The notes under the pieces are model-generated. The model had not been told where the DNA came from, made no database searches, and saw nothing but the letters and a program-made list of their open reading frames with translations. Position numbers and translations under genes: made by a program. From Varroa destructor (Eukaryota > Arthropoda > Arachnida > Mesostigmata > Varroidae), in assembly GCF_002443255.2 (NCBI RefSeq), contig NW_019211456.1, positions 46,882,324 through 46,946,323 on the forward strand: a stretch of 64,000 bases of DNA, in the 5' to 3' direction. Position 1 is the first letter of the stretch. Each line of letters begins with the position of its first letter. Positions 51,688 to 63,934 of this stretch are shown here, piece by piece.

Positions 51688-53041
51688 CGTAACTCACCTG
51701 CTGGTAGTCACCACGAGCTATTGAGCATGTTGCCCCTTCCTATCCGCTCACCTGGGGCGACGCTGTCCTACAACAACGAAAGGGTCGCCAGTAGCTTTAC
51801 TTATACTAAATGGTACAACAGCTATTTCTATAAAGTCGCTGTAAAAATCACAGATAAGACTAGTGGCGGTGCCGACACTCATTGCCGCATTTACTCACTT
51901 AAATCTATTCCATATTAGAGCAATGATGGTCGACGAAATTTGGTCGGCGCATGCTAGTGCTTCGTCCTTTTTCCGCTTTGACCGAAACAGAAAATGTTCC
52001 ATTTGCGTACGCAGACACAGCAACAGACACATCGACTGAATAAAGATTCACTCGATTTTACTACGGGCAATTGATGCGTACGCATTGTGAAAACACAATA
52101 GAACATCTCGCACGACAGGGGGGAAACTATGAAGGCATGTAGTGATCTCGCCACTTGAAACGACCATGAAGCGCCATGAAAGCAAATTATAGCAATGATG
52201 AAATAACGTTCTCGACCAGGTACACATGGAAAAAAGGATCTATAGACAGCTAAAATGTCGTCTGTGTTAGGTCAGTCTGAATTCGGCGCTTGCTTTTGGA
52301 GAGAAATGTATGGCCAATATAAACACGCAGCACCTATAGACTGTTTGTTTAAGTAATGATAATTGATGGGCGATGACGTGATGGAAGGGCGAATCCGAAC
52401 ACAGTGATAATGAATGAGCAAATAGACGAAAGAAGCTACCGTACAAGCGGAACCGCTTGTGCGCGAACAAGGTAGCGATACCTAAAATTCAGGATAAATG
52501 AGCATTTTCAAGTACACAATTAGGCTTATCACCTGATAAGACACCCTGAAGAAGGGACGTTTTTAGCATTTAGTCGCATGTCAACAAGAGAGAGATTAAG
52601 ATAAAAATCAATCTGGCGTATGACAATAGCAACGAAGGCCAGCAAACTATCTAAAATGACCCCATTTCCAGAAATCTCTACGAGAAAATTTAACGCTTTC
52701 AAACAATAAACACGCCAGTTGTATACACGCGTATCGTCGGCTAACAGCTCATTCGTTGTAGGGAAAGAACACTTTTCTATCGGGTTGAAATGCCAGCCGT
52801 ACTTTTAAACGTCTAAGATTATTTTTGACTCCTCCATGAATGTAACGTAGGTGATTTCAGAGCCAGGTAATCCGTCCAACTGCAAATCATTTTTCTAAGC
52901 ATATAATAAAACAGTGGCCTAATAAAACAATTATGGGTACATGTTCATCTAGCCGAAGTGGTGGCGTCCCATTAATAACTATTTTTCTGTCAACGTTGTT
53001 TATCAATTGCAGCACGATCTGCAGATATACTGAGATTGTAC

Positions 53042-53198
53042 TTAGGTTTGACATGGTTCATGATTGTGCTCAAGTTTTTTTTTAGTGTTTTTTTTGCTCC
53101 CGAAGTACAGCAGCGAAGTACCAACCGATACGAATACAGTCGAGGCTGTAGTAACACTAGCAAATGAATAATTCCAACCGGGTCCATGTTTAGCGTAA
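53042..53198 (-). CDS. Candidate terminal exon of a multi-pass membrane protein
   Basis: A minus-strand exon follows a long pyrimidine-rich acceptor (TTTATTGCCGTCCAG) and reads YAKHGPGWNYSFASVTTAST, then VFVSVGTSLLYFGSKKNTKK and a short polar tail to TAA. A membrane segment followed by a Lys-rich tail, with a Trp-aromatic lead-in, is the layout of the last membrane helix of claudin/PMP22-type tetraspan proteins. No upstream exons with the GLW...C...C signature were found, so the family is only a suggestion. Confidence 0.25.
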
Positions 53199-53388
53199 CT
53201 GGACGGCAATAAAGCCAACAGTATACATTGGAGCACCAAGGAGCATTACAGAAAATAAAGCCATTTAGAATTTAACCGATCGCTGTCTTCTTAACAGCAG
53301 TGCCTTATCATTTTATCTAGTTCTTAAAAGCTGGCAATCACTAGCACTGTCTACTATGTCCGACTGCACTACGGCGGAGTCTTTTGAG

Positions 53389-53417
53389 AGGGGGAGAGAG
53401 AGAGAGAGAGAGAGAGG
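53389..53417. repeat. (GA)n microsatellite
   Basis: About 13 GA units, preceded by a short G run. Confidence 0.95.
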
Positions 53418-53419
53418 GC

Positions 53420-56400
53420 GAGAAAAGTCGGCCAAAATCGGTTGGGGCCTTCTTAAAACTCAGCGCAGCAAATATTTAGCTGGCTTATCCTGGCTACTGT
53501 GTAAATACATTTTTCACACATACAGCTGATTCTGCATATTGTAGGTGCTACCGATGTATCTTCCCTTAAATGAATATTTCCCCAAGGTTACCTTCATATC
53601 GGTTTATAGCCAAGTAAATTCGATCACCATCAGCTGTCCAGCACGGCATCGGCCTTTATTAGAACGCTGACAAATTGGATACCAATAGAGTTAACTAATC
53701 ACAATGAAAGGATTTGCTGGAAAGAAAATGCCAGCATATCTGACGTAGGCAACTCTGCGGTCAGGCGACGACCCACACTGAAGCCGTACAGCGGTCTTAC
53801 GAGGACCTATACCAAGCCCACATCGTACTGCAATTATGCTTCTATTTCCATTCAGTTCAAAAGTTTCTACATATTACGAACACTTTCACTTCAAGTTTAT
53901 GGAATGGCGGCATCATTTGGTCGCCAGGTCTTGAGCGCCAATTGATAAGTGCGGAATAATAGAAAAAGAAAGGTAACAACGATTCATGCCTTGTTTTCAG
54001 CTCGGGGAAGAATGGAACTGTTTCCCTTGCACTTATTGGTTATAAAGCATTAGTTGTGTTTTTTTTTTGTGCAGCTTGCGCTCGGTGTAAAAACCGCCAT
54101 AGGCTGCAAGCAAAACATTACGTACCAATGGTAAACTATATATAATCAAAGTATAGTTTAACATATGTGACAGGCAGATGTCCTGGATTGCTTCCTTCAA
54201 TAAACGTGGGAATGTATGCTGCGATATAAACGGGATAGTTTATAATGACAATGTCGGATAAATATGTGTATATATCCACCAGCTGCGTGTTACATTGTTT
54301 ATATGTAATCGTATCAGCATGATCTAGAATCGATTATCGGTAGGGTTTGAGTCATCCCAGTGAAACCCGTATCATACTCTCAACGTGTAAAAAAATAGCA
54401 CTCAAGTAGTTTGCTTAGGTAAATTAAGACTGGAACTTTAGATGTGCGGCTTGCAGTTACACGCAAGGCGTGGACTGGAATACAAAATTCGTTTTTATTA
54501 AAAAGTTTTATACTTATTCTTCAAATTCAAGTTATTACATATAAGTTATTCGGTTATTATTTTATTCAATCATCGTGTGTCGATTCTTGGAATTCATTGA
54601 TAAACGTCACGGCTTTTACTTCTGTTGCTACTTCATCGATTGTTACTGTGCACGTACAAGCATTTGTATCGTTCTATTCTGCGCAGGGTGGCGACTTGCT
54701 GCCCACTGTCTTAGTTATGGTAGCCTCGGCATGCCCCATCGGCGGCTGTTCCCTAGATTCCTTTGAAGGCTGCACTAACGTACATACCATACAACGGCAA
54801 ATCAGTGATAGGTTACCGCAGTCGCGTATCCTACAAAACGAGTTGAATGGATAGTCATTTGGACTAGGTTTTATCTCGCGTCACACGTTGCCTGGTTTCT
54901 TTTTCGCTACAAAACAATACAGTACCTGTGCAGACTTAGGTAGGTGTAAGCCATAACGCGACGCAGACATTGGCGTCGTAGAGTCAATCGGGTTCTTGGG
55001 CATAAAAACTGAATTCGTTCTGGCATTGCCATTGCATTATATGCGGGTCGTGAATATTAATCACTAGATGCTTACTTTCACTGCCAACAATGTTATGGAT
55101 GGAGCACTCAAAATAGTGCTTGCAACTCTAAAAAAAATTCTAATTTTCCAAGACATGTCTGCTTCGTGTCCTTTGAAATGACCCTTGATCAAGTAGCTAA
55201 GCGTCACAAATGGCTGTCACCTACGCCATAAATGACGAAAAACATATACATCCCAGAGCTGTGAGCACCTTTCTGCTGACAATCGTCACAGGAATATCGA
55301 TAACTATCATACATGTTCGAACTAAAAGCAAAGCGACAAAGCGTTCCGAAAGGCGAAGCTGATAACATCCAGATGATGCAATGGCCAGTTCTCGCTCGAT
55401 GTCCATAATCAATCAGTAGTATTTGATTAAAAAAAAAAACAATATATCTTCTATGGATCGTGCTGTTGGCATACGACCCTTTAACACAACCAAATAACAA
55501 CAAATAATGGTAATTCAATAATACATGAGCCTTGGGGTACTGCCGTCATACTAGTTCACTTAGCTGTACGCTACTGGTTTCTGTTAAACTAGCAGACCTT
55601 ATTTTTAGCTAGTTTTGTGCACACGAATGCGATACATAGGCAAAATATTGACGGGCAACGGGATATACATTTCGGGCACTCGTCTCCCACACGACGGATG
55701 ATAGTATGCTTGAATAGTGAGTGACTCGATGGACGATCACATCACTGCAGGCCGTTACCAGCGAAACTAACAGCGGTCGGTCCATTACCAACGTCGTGCC
55801 ATCCATGTATGTTCTTGCGATACAAGCGAAAACAATGTCAAAGATTACTTTCACTGTTGACTCTAAGGCAAGGCGTCCTCGATATATGTATACGACCGGC
55901 AAATGGCTAGCTCCCACTTCAACGAATTTGCTATTTTTTGGACAGCAGTTACCGCTAACACGAGCCTCTGCTTAGCTTCTTAACTAACTGCTAGTGCGCA
56001 GTAATTACACGGATGTATAGTACCAGTAATAAGAACAACAGGCTGCTAAATAAGTATATATTGCCTTTCCTAGTTCAGCTTCTTTTTGCGAAGTAAATTT
56101 CTTTAATGGCAGTACTATTTAGTGTATGAGTAGCTTCTGTTGGGAATGTCCGTTCTTTCGTGATTGATTTCGAACCCTTTTTGATCTCTGTGTTGATTGA
56201 TCATCCAGTCAACGAAAGCGGCCACTGTTGACTGGCATTGTGGCGCTGCGAGATCAGCAATGCAGCATGCAGGTCATATTAAAGATAGCATATATTTCAT
56301 CTGGAACTATACAGCTGTTCATTTGAAGACCCAGAAACCGGCCGTTCCATAGAGCCGGCACTTGGTCACTTCTCATTTGTTCTGCGGCTCAGTGTGACAA

Positions 56401-58480
56401 ATTTAGTTCACGGAAAACAGCTCGCTACCGCTCGCCATTTTGCTGTTGGAGAAAGACTGGCGTCGGCCTCAGGCAGCTACATACAGAGTCACGTTGAACG
56501 CAGACGGAACTACGAACGCAGTAATTTAGAGTATTACACAGAATTACAACGCGTCACCCATTGTCAATGTCAAAGATGATGAGGTCATTCTGTTTACGTA
56601 ATCTTCGCTTTGTTTAATCTCCCAGCCCGCATACTTGGGTCATCCGTTAATGGGTCAACCCAAACAAAACGGAGGGGCGCTATCTAAACACTTCGTGGCA
56701 AAGTAACTTTCTTTAGTTTCGATCTAAGTTAATTTAGCAATAGCGATTCGATTTTTTCGATAAGAATTTGAAGCATTTTGTTGAAAAAGTATGATGATTT
56801 AATGGAACACAATACATGACAAGTTTACTGAAATAGGCAGCAAAGCCATGTTTATAGTTTCAATATAGTCACCGCAACGGAGCATTGTTCTCATTCATTT
56901 TACTGGAGCAACTAGGTGTAGAGTTTAATGTGATAATCGATCGGATTTATGACTAGGTGTAGGAGAATGCGCTTACTAAGTGCGTCTCCTAAATGGCTAA
57001 CCTTATACTACGACAGAACAAATCATGACTGAGCCTTGCGTAAACATGTTACTAATCCAATGATCCCATACCTACAGTGTCCGGGGATTCATTCAGCTGA
57101 AGTGCGACCTTAAGAAATCCTTTTTTGAATGTGATTTTCGCTGTTGTTTTGAAACAATTGGAGAAAGCCCTTAGAGGGCTGCTGATAGTGACACCTTTTA
57201 CACACTGCCGATGAAGGACGCCGAAAAGGTTGCTTACACTCTAAACTACTTATTTTAAGGTAGTTACAACAACGCGATCTAGTACAGGTCGTATATCATT
57301 TCTCAGTCACTCGGTCTCTCTGTAAACATTAGTAATACCATTTCTCTGCTGGAAAAAGAAATCAAGCTTTTTGTTGACACAGCCTTCCTCGATTGCGATT
57401 CTATACTCAGTGTGCCATAGCGTGGCAATGCTTTACATTTGCCAAATGACGAACAGTACAATGTCTAACTCCCTAGCCAGGCTTATCAATCCGTTTCATA
57501 TCAGACAGACACACGTGGTTAGTCGTCTTCTGCCTGTTCCCGTTCGGTGATTCCTCTCTGGATTATAATAAAGATGATGCGGTAAATGTACCAAGGCGTA
57601 TCCAACAGCTATAAGGTCACAATTAGCACGGTCTGCCACGCACTTTTACTAGTCCTGGCCACCGCAGCTATATGAATACCCTAAAGATATACTTGGGCCA
57701 TTGATAGACAGCGTCAATGACAATCAGTAAACATGTAAAATTAATGAAAGGATGATGTCCATAGGCACGTCAACAGACATTAGAACAATATCGTGCCACG
57801 GCGATTGCAATTTATTGTTCTAGTGCCATTCCTCAGCGAAAAGCATTGGGCCAAGTCAAAGGTTATTCCAATTCAAACGATTTTGCCCGTTGTACGCGTG
57901 CCAGCAGTGTTACAGTCAGGTTGAAGACGCTGTGAACGCCACAACCTAAGTCCTTAACCTATTTCCTAATCTTCTTGAAAGGTAAACGTTTCTTTCGAAC
58001 AATTTCGGTGTACATCGATGGAATTGAGTAACGATTGGACACCACACACAATTCAGTTTTCAAAAGTAAGATTAACCTATATGACAAGACACTTCAGTCA
58101 CTCTGCGTCGGAAAAGCAGTTAGACAGACGGAGACAAACGCTAAATTTGCTAGCTACTTCTAGATGACTTGTTTGCTTTCGCTCTGTATTAATCCTATCC
58201 CCGAATTGAATGCTAGTATTAGTGATCGACGTAGTGATTGTTATACTACGGCAGTAAACGGTAATCCAACTTATACTGCGAACTTTTACGAAAGTAACAG
58301 GCAAAACATAAACGACAGCAAACAGCAAGACGTCAGTCGATCTGCTGACGCTTCTTTTTTCGTGCCGTTATTTTCATCTCTGCCCCAAACCGAAAGAATA
58401 TTCCAACGGGAAGCAATCAACAAAGCTGAATCGCTGAGCTGCAATCGTTTTGGCTGTTAGATCTTCGTTGTTAATGCTCC
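53420..58480. other. Stretch with no supported gene
   Basis: Open frames at 54444-54854 (plus) and at 55204-55518 and 55609-55917 (minus) exceed 100 codons. The minus-strand pair is rich in hydrophobic residues, but nothing identifies a family, and no splice chain was assembled. Confidence 0.35.
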
Positions 58481-58489
58481 TTAAGTTGT

Positions 58490-59640
58490 GCTCATGTTAA
58501 ATCTGCAACAAATAAGAAACCGAATCCTGCCCACCGCTCGTCCCTTCGTCAGCTGGACCGACTGACTGTGTCAATGATTCAGGCAAAAATAGGACAGGCG
58601 ACCATACAGAAGCCGTTGCACCGGCGCTAATGGCGCTACCGGCATCAGGCCACTGCATAAGGCAACTGCGAAAAAGTCGCAGAGAGAGCCGCCCGCCCCC
58701 CGAGCTGTACAACAACCGTCGAGCGTCGGTCCATTTCTCTCGGCAGCCCCAGCAACAAGCTGCTTACTAAATAGCATTTTGAAAAGGTGGCGGTGGCCGC
58801 AACGGCTATTGTAACGGTCGGTCGGCATCAGCGAGCACAACTGCATTTACTACGAAAGGGAACAACACCACACGCTTTAGCACCGTTGTCATAGCCGTCT
58901 GCCCTGCAGCAACATCACGGCGACGTGGGGTTGTCGAGTGATACCCCTGCTACGAATCGGATGCTAGTTCGTGCTATACGTTTTAGGTGTTGTTTGTCTC
59001 TATACCAGCGTCGTCAGCCATGTTATTGTATCAGGCTCAGCGCAAGTGTCGCCGAAGTATCATCATGATCTATTAAGAGAACTCAGGTTTTCTCACTTAT
59101 AGTATACACACGCATATAAATCTACTCGTACACACATAACACTAACATCATGGCGCCGGAAGTTCTTATGATAAACAAGCTCGACATCGCCTTTGTTGGG
59201 CGCAGAAGCGCTGTACAAACTATGATAGACGAATGCATTATTGAAAGTAACGGTTTATTGCTTGTTCTTTCGCTCATTATTTATTATTCGTCGTGATTCT
59301 CGCTTTTAAGAGCTAAGCACTCCGCTCTCTTAAAAATGCCGCCAGCCGTAGATCAGCTGGGTTGTTCACACGCCAACGAAATAATTCGACAACAAGCGAC
59401 GAACGTTTTCGGGAACTGCGGCCCGCTTGGTTCTCGGTCAAAAGCAAACCACGCAGCGGGAGCGTTAGACAGACCCATTGCTGGCTCACGTTGTCTGATA
59501 GGGTGGACCAACGAAACGAGATAGGGCCAACGGTGACGGTGCGGGCGGAGTGGGTCAGATCAAGGGACGAACGGGCCAGTAAATGGGCTCGTCTGAGACG
59601 TTCAACGAAATCAGATCTATGTTGGACGACATGAGGCCAG
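58490..59640. other. GC-rich patches with open frames on both strands
   Basis: Two GC-rich blocks (about 58500-58880 and 59330-59640) are open in several frames on both strands, so frame length is weak evidence here. On the plus strand an ATG at 59583 opens 69 codons (MGSSETFNEIRSMLDDMRPG...), which could be a first exon. On the minus strand 59699-59313 is open for 128 codons. I cannot choose between a promoter, UTR or coding role. Confidence 0.3.
59150..59296 (+). CDS. Small open frame, 48 codons
   Basis: It begins MAPEVLMINKLDIAFVGR in a strong start context (ATC-ATG-G). A TATAAA-like element (CATATAAATC) lies about 37 nt upstream. The product ends in a hydrophobic GLLLVLSLIIYYSS. There is no recognised family, and it may be chance. 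Confidence 0.2.
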   Translation: MAPEVLMINKLDIAFVGRRSAVQTMIDECIIESNGLLLVLSLIIYYSS

Positions 59641-61320
59641 GACACCACAAGAAGAGTTCCATGAAGGGCACTGGAGCGACATACAACGAGGACACACAAA
59701 AAGGCTTGCTAACCTTTTACACCCAGCAGAATAAGATGTTAAACCCTACGAGTCTAAGAGCACGGCCAGCGCAAGGAACACATTCCGAATAATCTAGATG
59801 CCAGGCGGACGATAACGAGCGGTTTACTCTTTTATTTCCTCAAATTATTTATTGCGGAAGGACAAGACCATTCTAAGGTATCTGGGTCAAGCATAAACCC
59901 AAAGCTAGAAGATTATCACACGGTCTCGGGTGGCGTAATCGGTCTCAGTCACACAGTACGTTTTTGAGCGAGTACTTCGTTCTCAGTAGTTAAAACTGTG
60001 ACATTTCAAAGACTCCCTGTTGGTCGGCTCTCGATATCGGTCTTTGCAAGGGCCCCCTTCTCTTGTTGTCTGCCTTGTACATGAATGCATGTTGAAAGAT
60101 TTTTGACAGTATTTAAATACAACACGTGATCAGATTGCACAGGACGAGCAAAGCCCCGCTGTAACTAAATAGACTAAATTGGACAGATCCATAGGCTTGT
60201 TGCTTGTCTATAGTGGAAATTTCCATCGGCCAACCATTCTATGTGTTTGCCTCAGAGCTATTTTAGCTAGTTTTTCGGCCATCAGACACGTGAATGGACT
60301 CAGGGAACTCCGAACTTTCCGTGTGGCTGCACACATGGCTAAACGATTAATAAAACCAATCGTTATAATTCTTTAGTCAGTTGTCTTCAATTTGTTTTAT
60401 TTTTTATTTCCAAATTCAACTTTTCCATCTCATGCATGTATGTGTAGAGGATGGGCGGAGGCTTTTCGACAAAGTCCTTGCTGGTACCCATCAGTAAATC
60501 AGCCTATGGTTATCCAGTAAAATCAAGCTCAGACAGACAGTCTTCTGCATATGAATGCACCCTTACACGTACACGCTAGCACTCCCATCAACGAGCAGGC
60601 ACACAGATACACATATTGGGGCGCAAGCTTCCAAAAAATGTTACCTCCGCCAGAGGAAAATAGCAAATGGGGCAAGTTCAGAGCCCCTATCCGTTAGCAA
60701 TCGCGTACTAGGCACGACTTTTATGAAAATTACAAAGAAATCATTTAGTTAAGCTTGAACACGGCCCACCAAGGTGCACAGGGCAAGAGTTTTCGACCAC
60801 TCCGGCTAAGACTTCGTCAGTGTATCAGATTTCTCTTTGTCTAATGTGGTACTACAGGAGGAACAGCCTTCCGTAGCTGGCTACACGCTGAAACGTACGC
60901 ACGTATGTCGTTGGATAGCTGTTATAATCCCGTCAATTTGTTCTATTAAGCCGATTTAGTGGCTTCGTAAAAGCTGAAATGGCGATATGTGTCTAACGTA
61001 GCACAGATTCAGTCACTGACGCACACACTTATACACTGTAGTAAGCACGATGGTCCATTCTCTGCTATGGCTAGCAGTAAGACAAGACCAGTTGCTAGTT
61101 GTCTCAACCTTCTGCTGTTGGTCCGATGGCCAGCCAGATGACAGTGCACGGGGAGGCCCTTACACTTGGCCGCAGTCAATTCCCGGTTCTAGTATGCGAG
61201 GTGCTGCCCTTAAGTCACAACCTGACGTATGCACAGTTTAGACGAAGCAATTCATCACAGCGAGATCGAACTAGCTTACAGCTGAAATAAAGGCTGTTTT
61301 CGGAAAAAAACTGTACTTAC

Positions 61321-61372
61321 TTTGCGGTGTGTCTTGCGGCGGTTCGTTCGGTAGCACGGCCCGTCCGGCCAT
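61321..61372 (-). CDS. First coding exon, possibly the distal start of MAP7
   Basis: An ATG in strong context (GAC-ATG-G) on the minus strand opens MAGRAVLPNEPPQDTPQ and runs into a consensus donor (AAA/GTAAGT) in phase 1. The segment is GC-rich, as expected near a promoter. Phase 1 is exactly what both [ST]YWFA exons (40577 and 36105) accept, and the proximal MAP7 start at 42327 also ends in phase 1. No other minus-strand gene that could take this exon was found in between. It is therefore either an alternative MAP7 start 19 kb upstream or the start of a gene I missed. Confidence 0.5.
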
Positions 61373-61734
61373 GTCACTCACGACCCAGCCCAAAGCGGAG
61401 CACCCAGCTCTCCCGAGAGGGTCCACACGAACGCCCGCGTAACAGCAACACGATATGTACGGGAAGTTAACACAAATTAGTAGCAGTTTTTCCTACAGCG
61501 CCACCTCGAACCAGAACTGAGCGACACACAGATACGAAAGATTGTGCTTAAAATTTTCACATTCGCACAAAAAAAGTAGAGAAGTGAGGAGGCCAAAATA
61601 TCGGATTTAGCAGACGCCCCATTCAAGATGGCGCCGCGCAGCAACTGACGGGAGAGCGGTCGACCCAAGTGGGCACCCTCACACAGTCCAGCCAGGCAGA
61701 GTGAGAGAAAGAAGACTAACTGGCCGGCTGGCTT

Positions 61735-61766
<32 letters not shown>

Positions 61767-62057
61767 GCAGGCAGGCAGGCAGGCGGGCTGCAGGCAAACA
61801 AATTTCACTAGTTTTAGAAACGCAAAAAGAAATAATTGTATATTGCAGTTAATGGAAATAGTACCGTCATCAAAGGTACCTGCTTGCCTCAACTGTTGTT
61901 TTGAGTTGCTTATTCTTCGCCTCGAATAGGGAATACCCAAGAGAAAGTTATTAGAAACACGGAACTGACCGGCTAGAAAGTAGACTGGTGTCGGACTGAG
62001 GTGTTAGTTACCTGTTGATTAAAATTGTGAAACCTGTATCTTCTACTCGATATTATC
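61373..62057. promoter_or_regulatory. Possible bidirectional promoter interval
   Basis: 685 bp between two diverging start-codon exons (61372 minus, 62058 plus). It is GC-rich on the minus-gene side and contains a GGCT/GGCA tetranucleotide repeat and an AAGATGGCGCC element near 61627. I saw no clear TATA box. The promoter role is inferred from position only. Confidence 0.4.
61722..61784. repeat. (GGCT)n-(GGCA)n tetranucleotide repeat
   Basis: About nine GGCT-type units switch to five GGCA units within 63 bp, with one GGCC and one TTGC interruption. On the minus strand it produces a Pro/Ala/Ser/Cys repeat reading that should not be taken as protein. Confidence 0.95.
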
Positions 62058-62092
62058 ATGTCGACCGAATTCGTGGAGAATGGCAAGAACAA
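62058..62092 (+). CDS. First coding exon of a plus-strand gene
   Basis: The ATG has A at -3 and opens MSTEFVENGKN, then reaches donor AA/GTAGGT in phase 2. It points towards the zinc-motif exon at 63806. That exon enters in phase 0, so at least one exon in between was not identified. It may or may not be the same gene. Confidence 0.4.
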
Positions 62093-62099
62093 GTAGGTT

Positions 62100-63720
62100 G
62101 AACCGTGCGCTAACTTACTATATTTCCATGATTAATTAAGTAGAAAACTTTGCATACCGCTCTAATGGTGAACACTTGATCCTTAGCTGACAACTTAAAT
62201 ATATGACGATTCTCGCCATTAAATGGTACCAAACTAAAAAAAAAAGTCGTATGAGTCACAATAATCGTAGCTATAGTTGCTATTGAGTAGTTGTTGAGTG
62301 TTGACAAAACTGGGTTACTGCTATGTTAGCCCTATGTTTTTTGCCTATATGTGTATGCATATAAGTATTGTGTGATTATTTAGACTAGCTAATCAAAAAG
62401 GTAGATCATGAACATAGGAAACAATGAATCGGTATTAACGGAATTCTAGAATACGTTGGGAATTAGATAATTTCGTAAATATACATCACCGATATTTTGT
62501 TTACTACCAAGTTAAAGGATATGACCTACACACACAGTGACGACAGATGAAACATTTCATTAGAAAATTGACAGCGGTTGATATTGTAACGCGTTCAATA
62601 AAAATAGACCCCATGCTTGCAAGTAGTCTACACAGTTATTATTATATGTGTAGCTGGATTGGTGATATAAGTTAATAAAATCCAACAAATCTGGGTTGTA
62701 CCAAATTGAGTCTTAACACTCGATGGTATTTCATCAACACCAGTGACTGGGAGTCTGCATGCCATATTCAATTCATTGCTGCCCTCATTTTTCCAGCCTG
62801 GCCTGTGTACATATGTTATAGGGGAGTGACTTGTACTTGATTCGATCCGCTACCCCCTCCGCGAAGCATGAACTGGCCTTTAGATGACATTATATTCAAC
62901 TGCATATTAATTTTGCACCAGAAGGGCCGAGTATTGCTCCAAACTATATCGGTTTACATGTGTTTAGTATTTATTGAATGTTAATTATACGAGTTTAGTT
63001 TAGGCCCGAAGGATGTTACACATAGTCTATTTTCACATTGTTTGTCGTATTCGTTTAAACAGGACAATTTTTTTTCCTGTTAAAGGGGATGCATTGTTAT
63101 TTGCAGACTAAGATCGAATTGCACTTTTCCCTCAAAAATCTATGGCTTTTCTGCATCCTTCGATCTTGCTCGCTGCCATGGCCTCGTCTTCAGCTGGTTA
63201 CGTTATAATAACGTATAGCAAATAGCAGCAGTAACATGTGCATGACTATGAAGATAAATGGCCGTAATCAAATTTGGATGACAAAAAGTCGTGGCTACTA
63301 GGAAGTATTAGACTGTTAAGCTGTTTCTTCATGGAAGAAGTTTAATAACACAAGCACCATTAACGTATCGTTCATTTACTTCGTTATTAAATAGGTCATT
63401 CTACTGCGATCCGAAAAACACGCACGTTTTGTTCTTTATAATGAATATTTATTACTATGATTTTCGAGACTGCTTAGTGATTTAACATCTGCAAAGACCC
63501 CGAGTAGGTGACTGGCGGCAGGTGTTTGTGATCATTATTTTGCTAAAGGTCTTACAGACCGTTTGCCTGACAGGCTTTCATTCCGTAAACACGAAATACT
63601 TGATTGTCTTTTCTAATCATTTTCAAAATAATTATACTCGAAGCTTAATGAAATCCGTATTTTCTTATATGCTCAACAGGTGGATATAACACGAAACTCT
63701 TTTTGTTAAACATACGTTGC
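62100..63720. other. Presumed intron with no assigned exon
   Basis: About 1.6 kb, AT-rich. An acceptor-like TTATTTGCAG at about 63106 is followed by short open frames in two phases, but no donor of suitable phase was found. No RNA gene or element was recognised. Confidence 0.35.
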
Positions 63721-63805
63721 TTTGATTATCTTTGCACGGGGTAGGCCAACAGTTGTTCTAACTCTTTTATTTTATATTTTTTTTTCTTGTATGAGTAGAT
63801 TTCAG

Positions 63806-63934
63806 GTTCAGTGTTCACACTGTAATTCGCGCATCCTCTGCGAACAGACGGGGGATTATCTGAAGAAGGAAATGCAGCTACCGAGACCTGATTCTGTTGA
63901 GGAAGCGCTTGAGACGCTCGACGAATTTTGGAAG
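63806..63934 (+). CDS. Internal exon with CxxC motif, HECT-like E2-binding (UBE3D) type
   Basis: The exon is bounded by a long pyrimidine tract plus ATTTCAG and by AAG/GTAGTC, phase 0 at both ends, 43 codons. It reads VQCSHCNSRILCEQTGDYLK, then KEMQLPRPDSVEEALETLDE and FWK. The order CxxC, about 15-20 residues, LPxP, then a Trp near the exon end is that of the zinc-binding start of the HECT-like ubiquitin-conjugating-enzyme-binding family (UBE3D), where LPLPSENW...W follows the CxxC. The match is short, so the family call is tentative. The exon itself is well supported by its splice sites. The gene continues beyond the window. Confidence 0.45.

Larger units (their letters stand above)
42430..53000. 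other. Long stretch without a certain gene (possible distal MAP7 intron)
   Basis: If the distal first exon at 61372 belongs to MAP7, this is the start of its roughly 19-25 kb first intron. I read scattered open frames of 60-136 codons on both strands, including 46266-46619 and 50408-50629 on the minus strand and 49919-50173 on the plus strand. None has a recognisable domain. GC-rich patches at 43150-43330 and 44750-45430 interrupt the AT-rich background. The 51172-51687 frame and the quadruplex motif are listed separately. Confidence 0.35.

Noticed and set aside
61716..61940. Pro/Ala/Ser/Cys-rich reading frame
   Set aside because: It is a translation of the tetranucleotide repeat and is not protein evidence.
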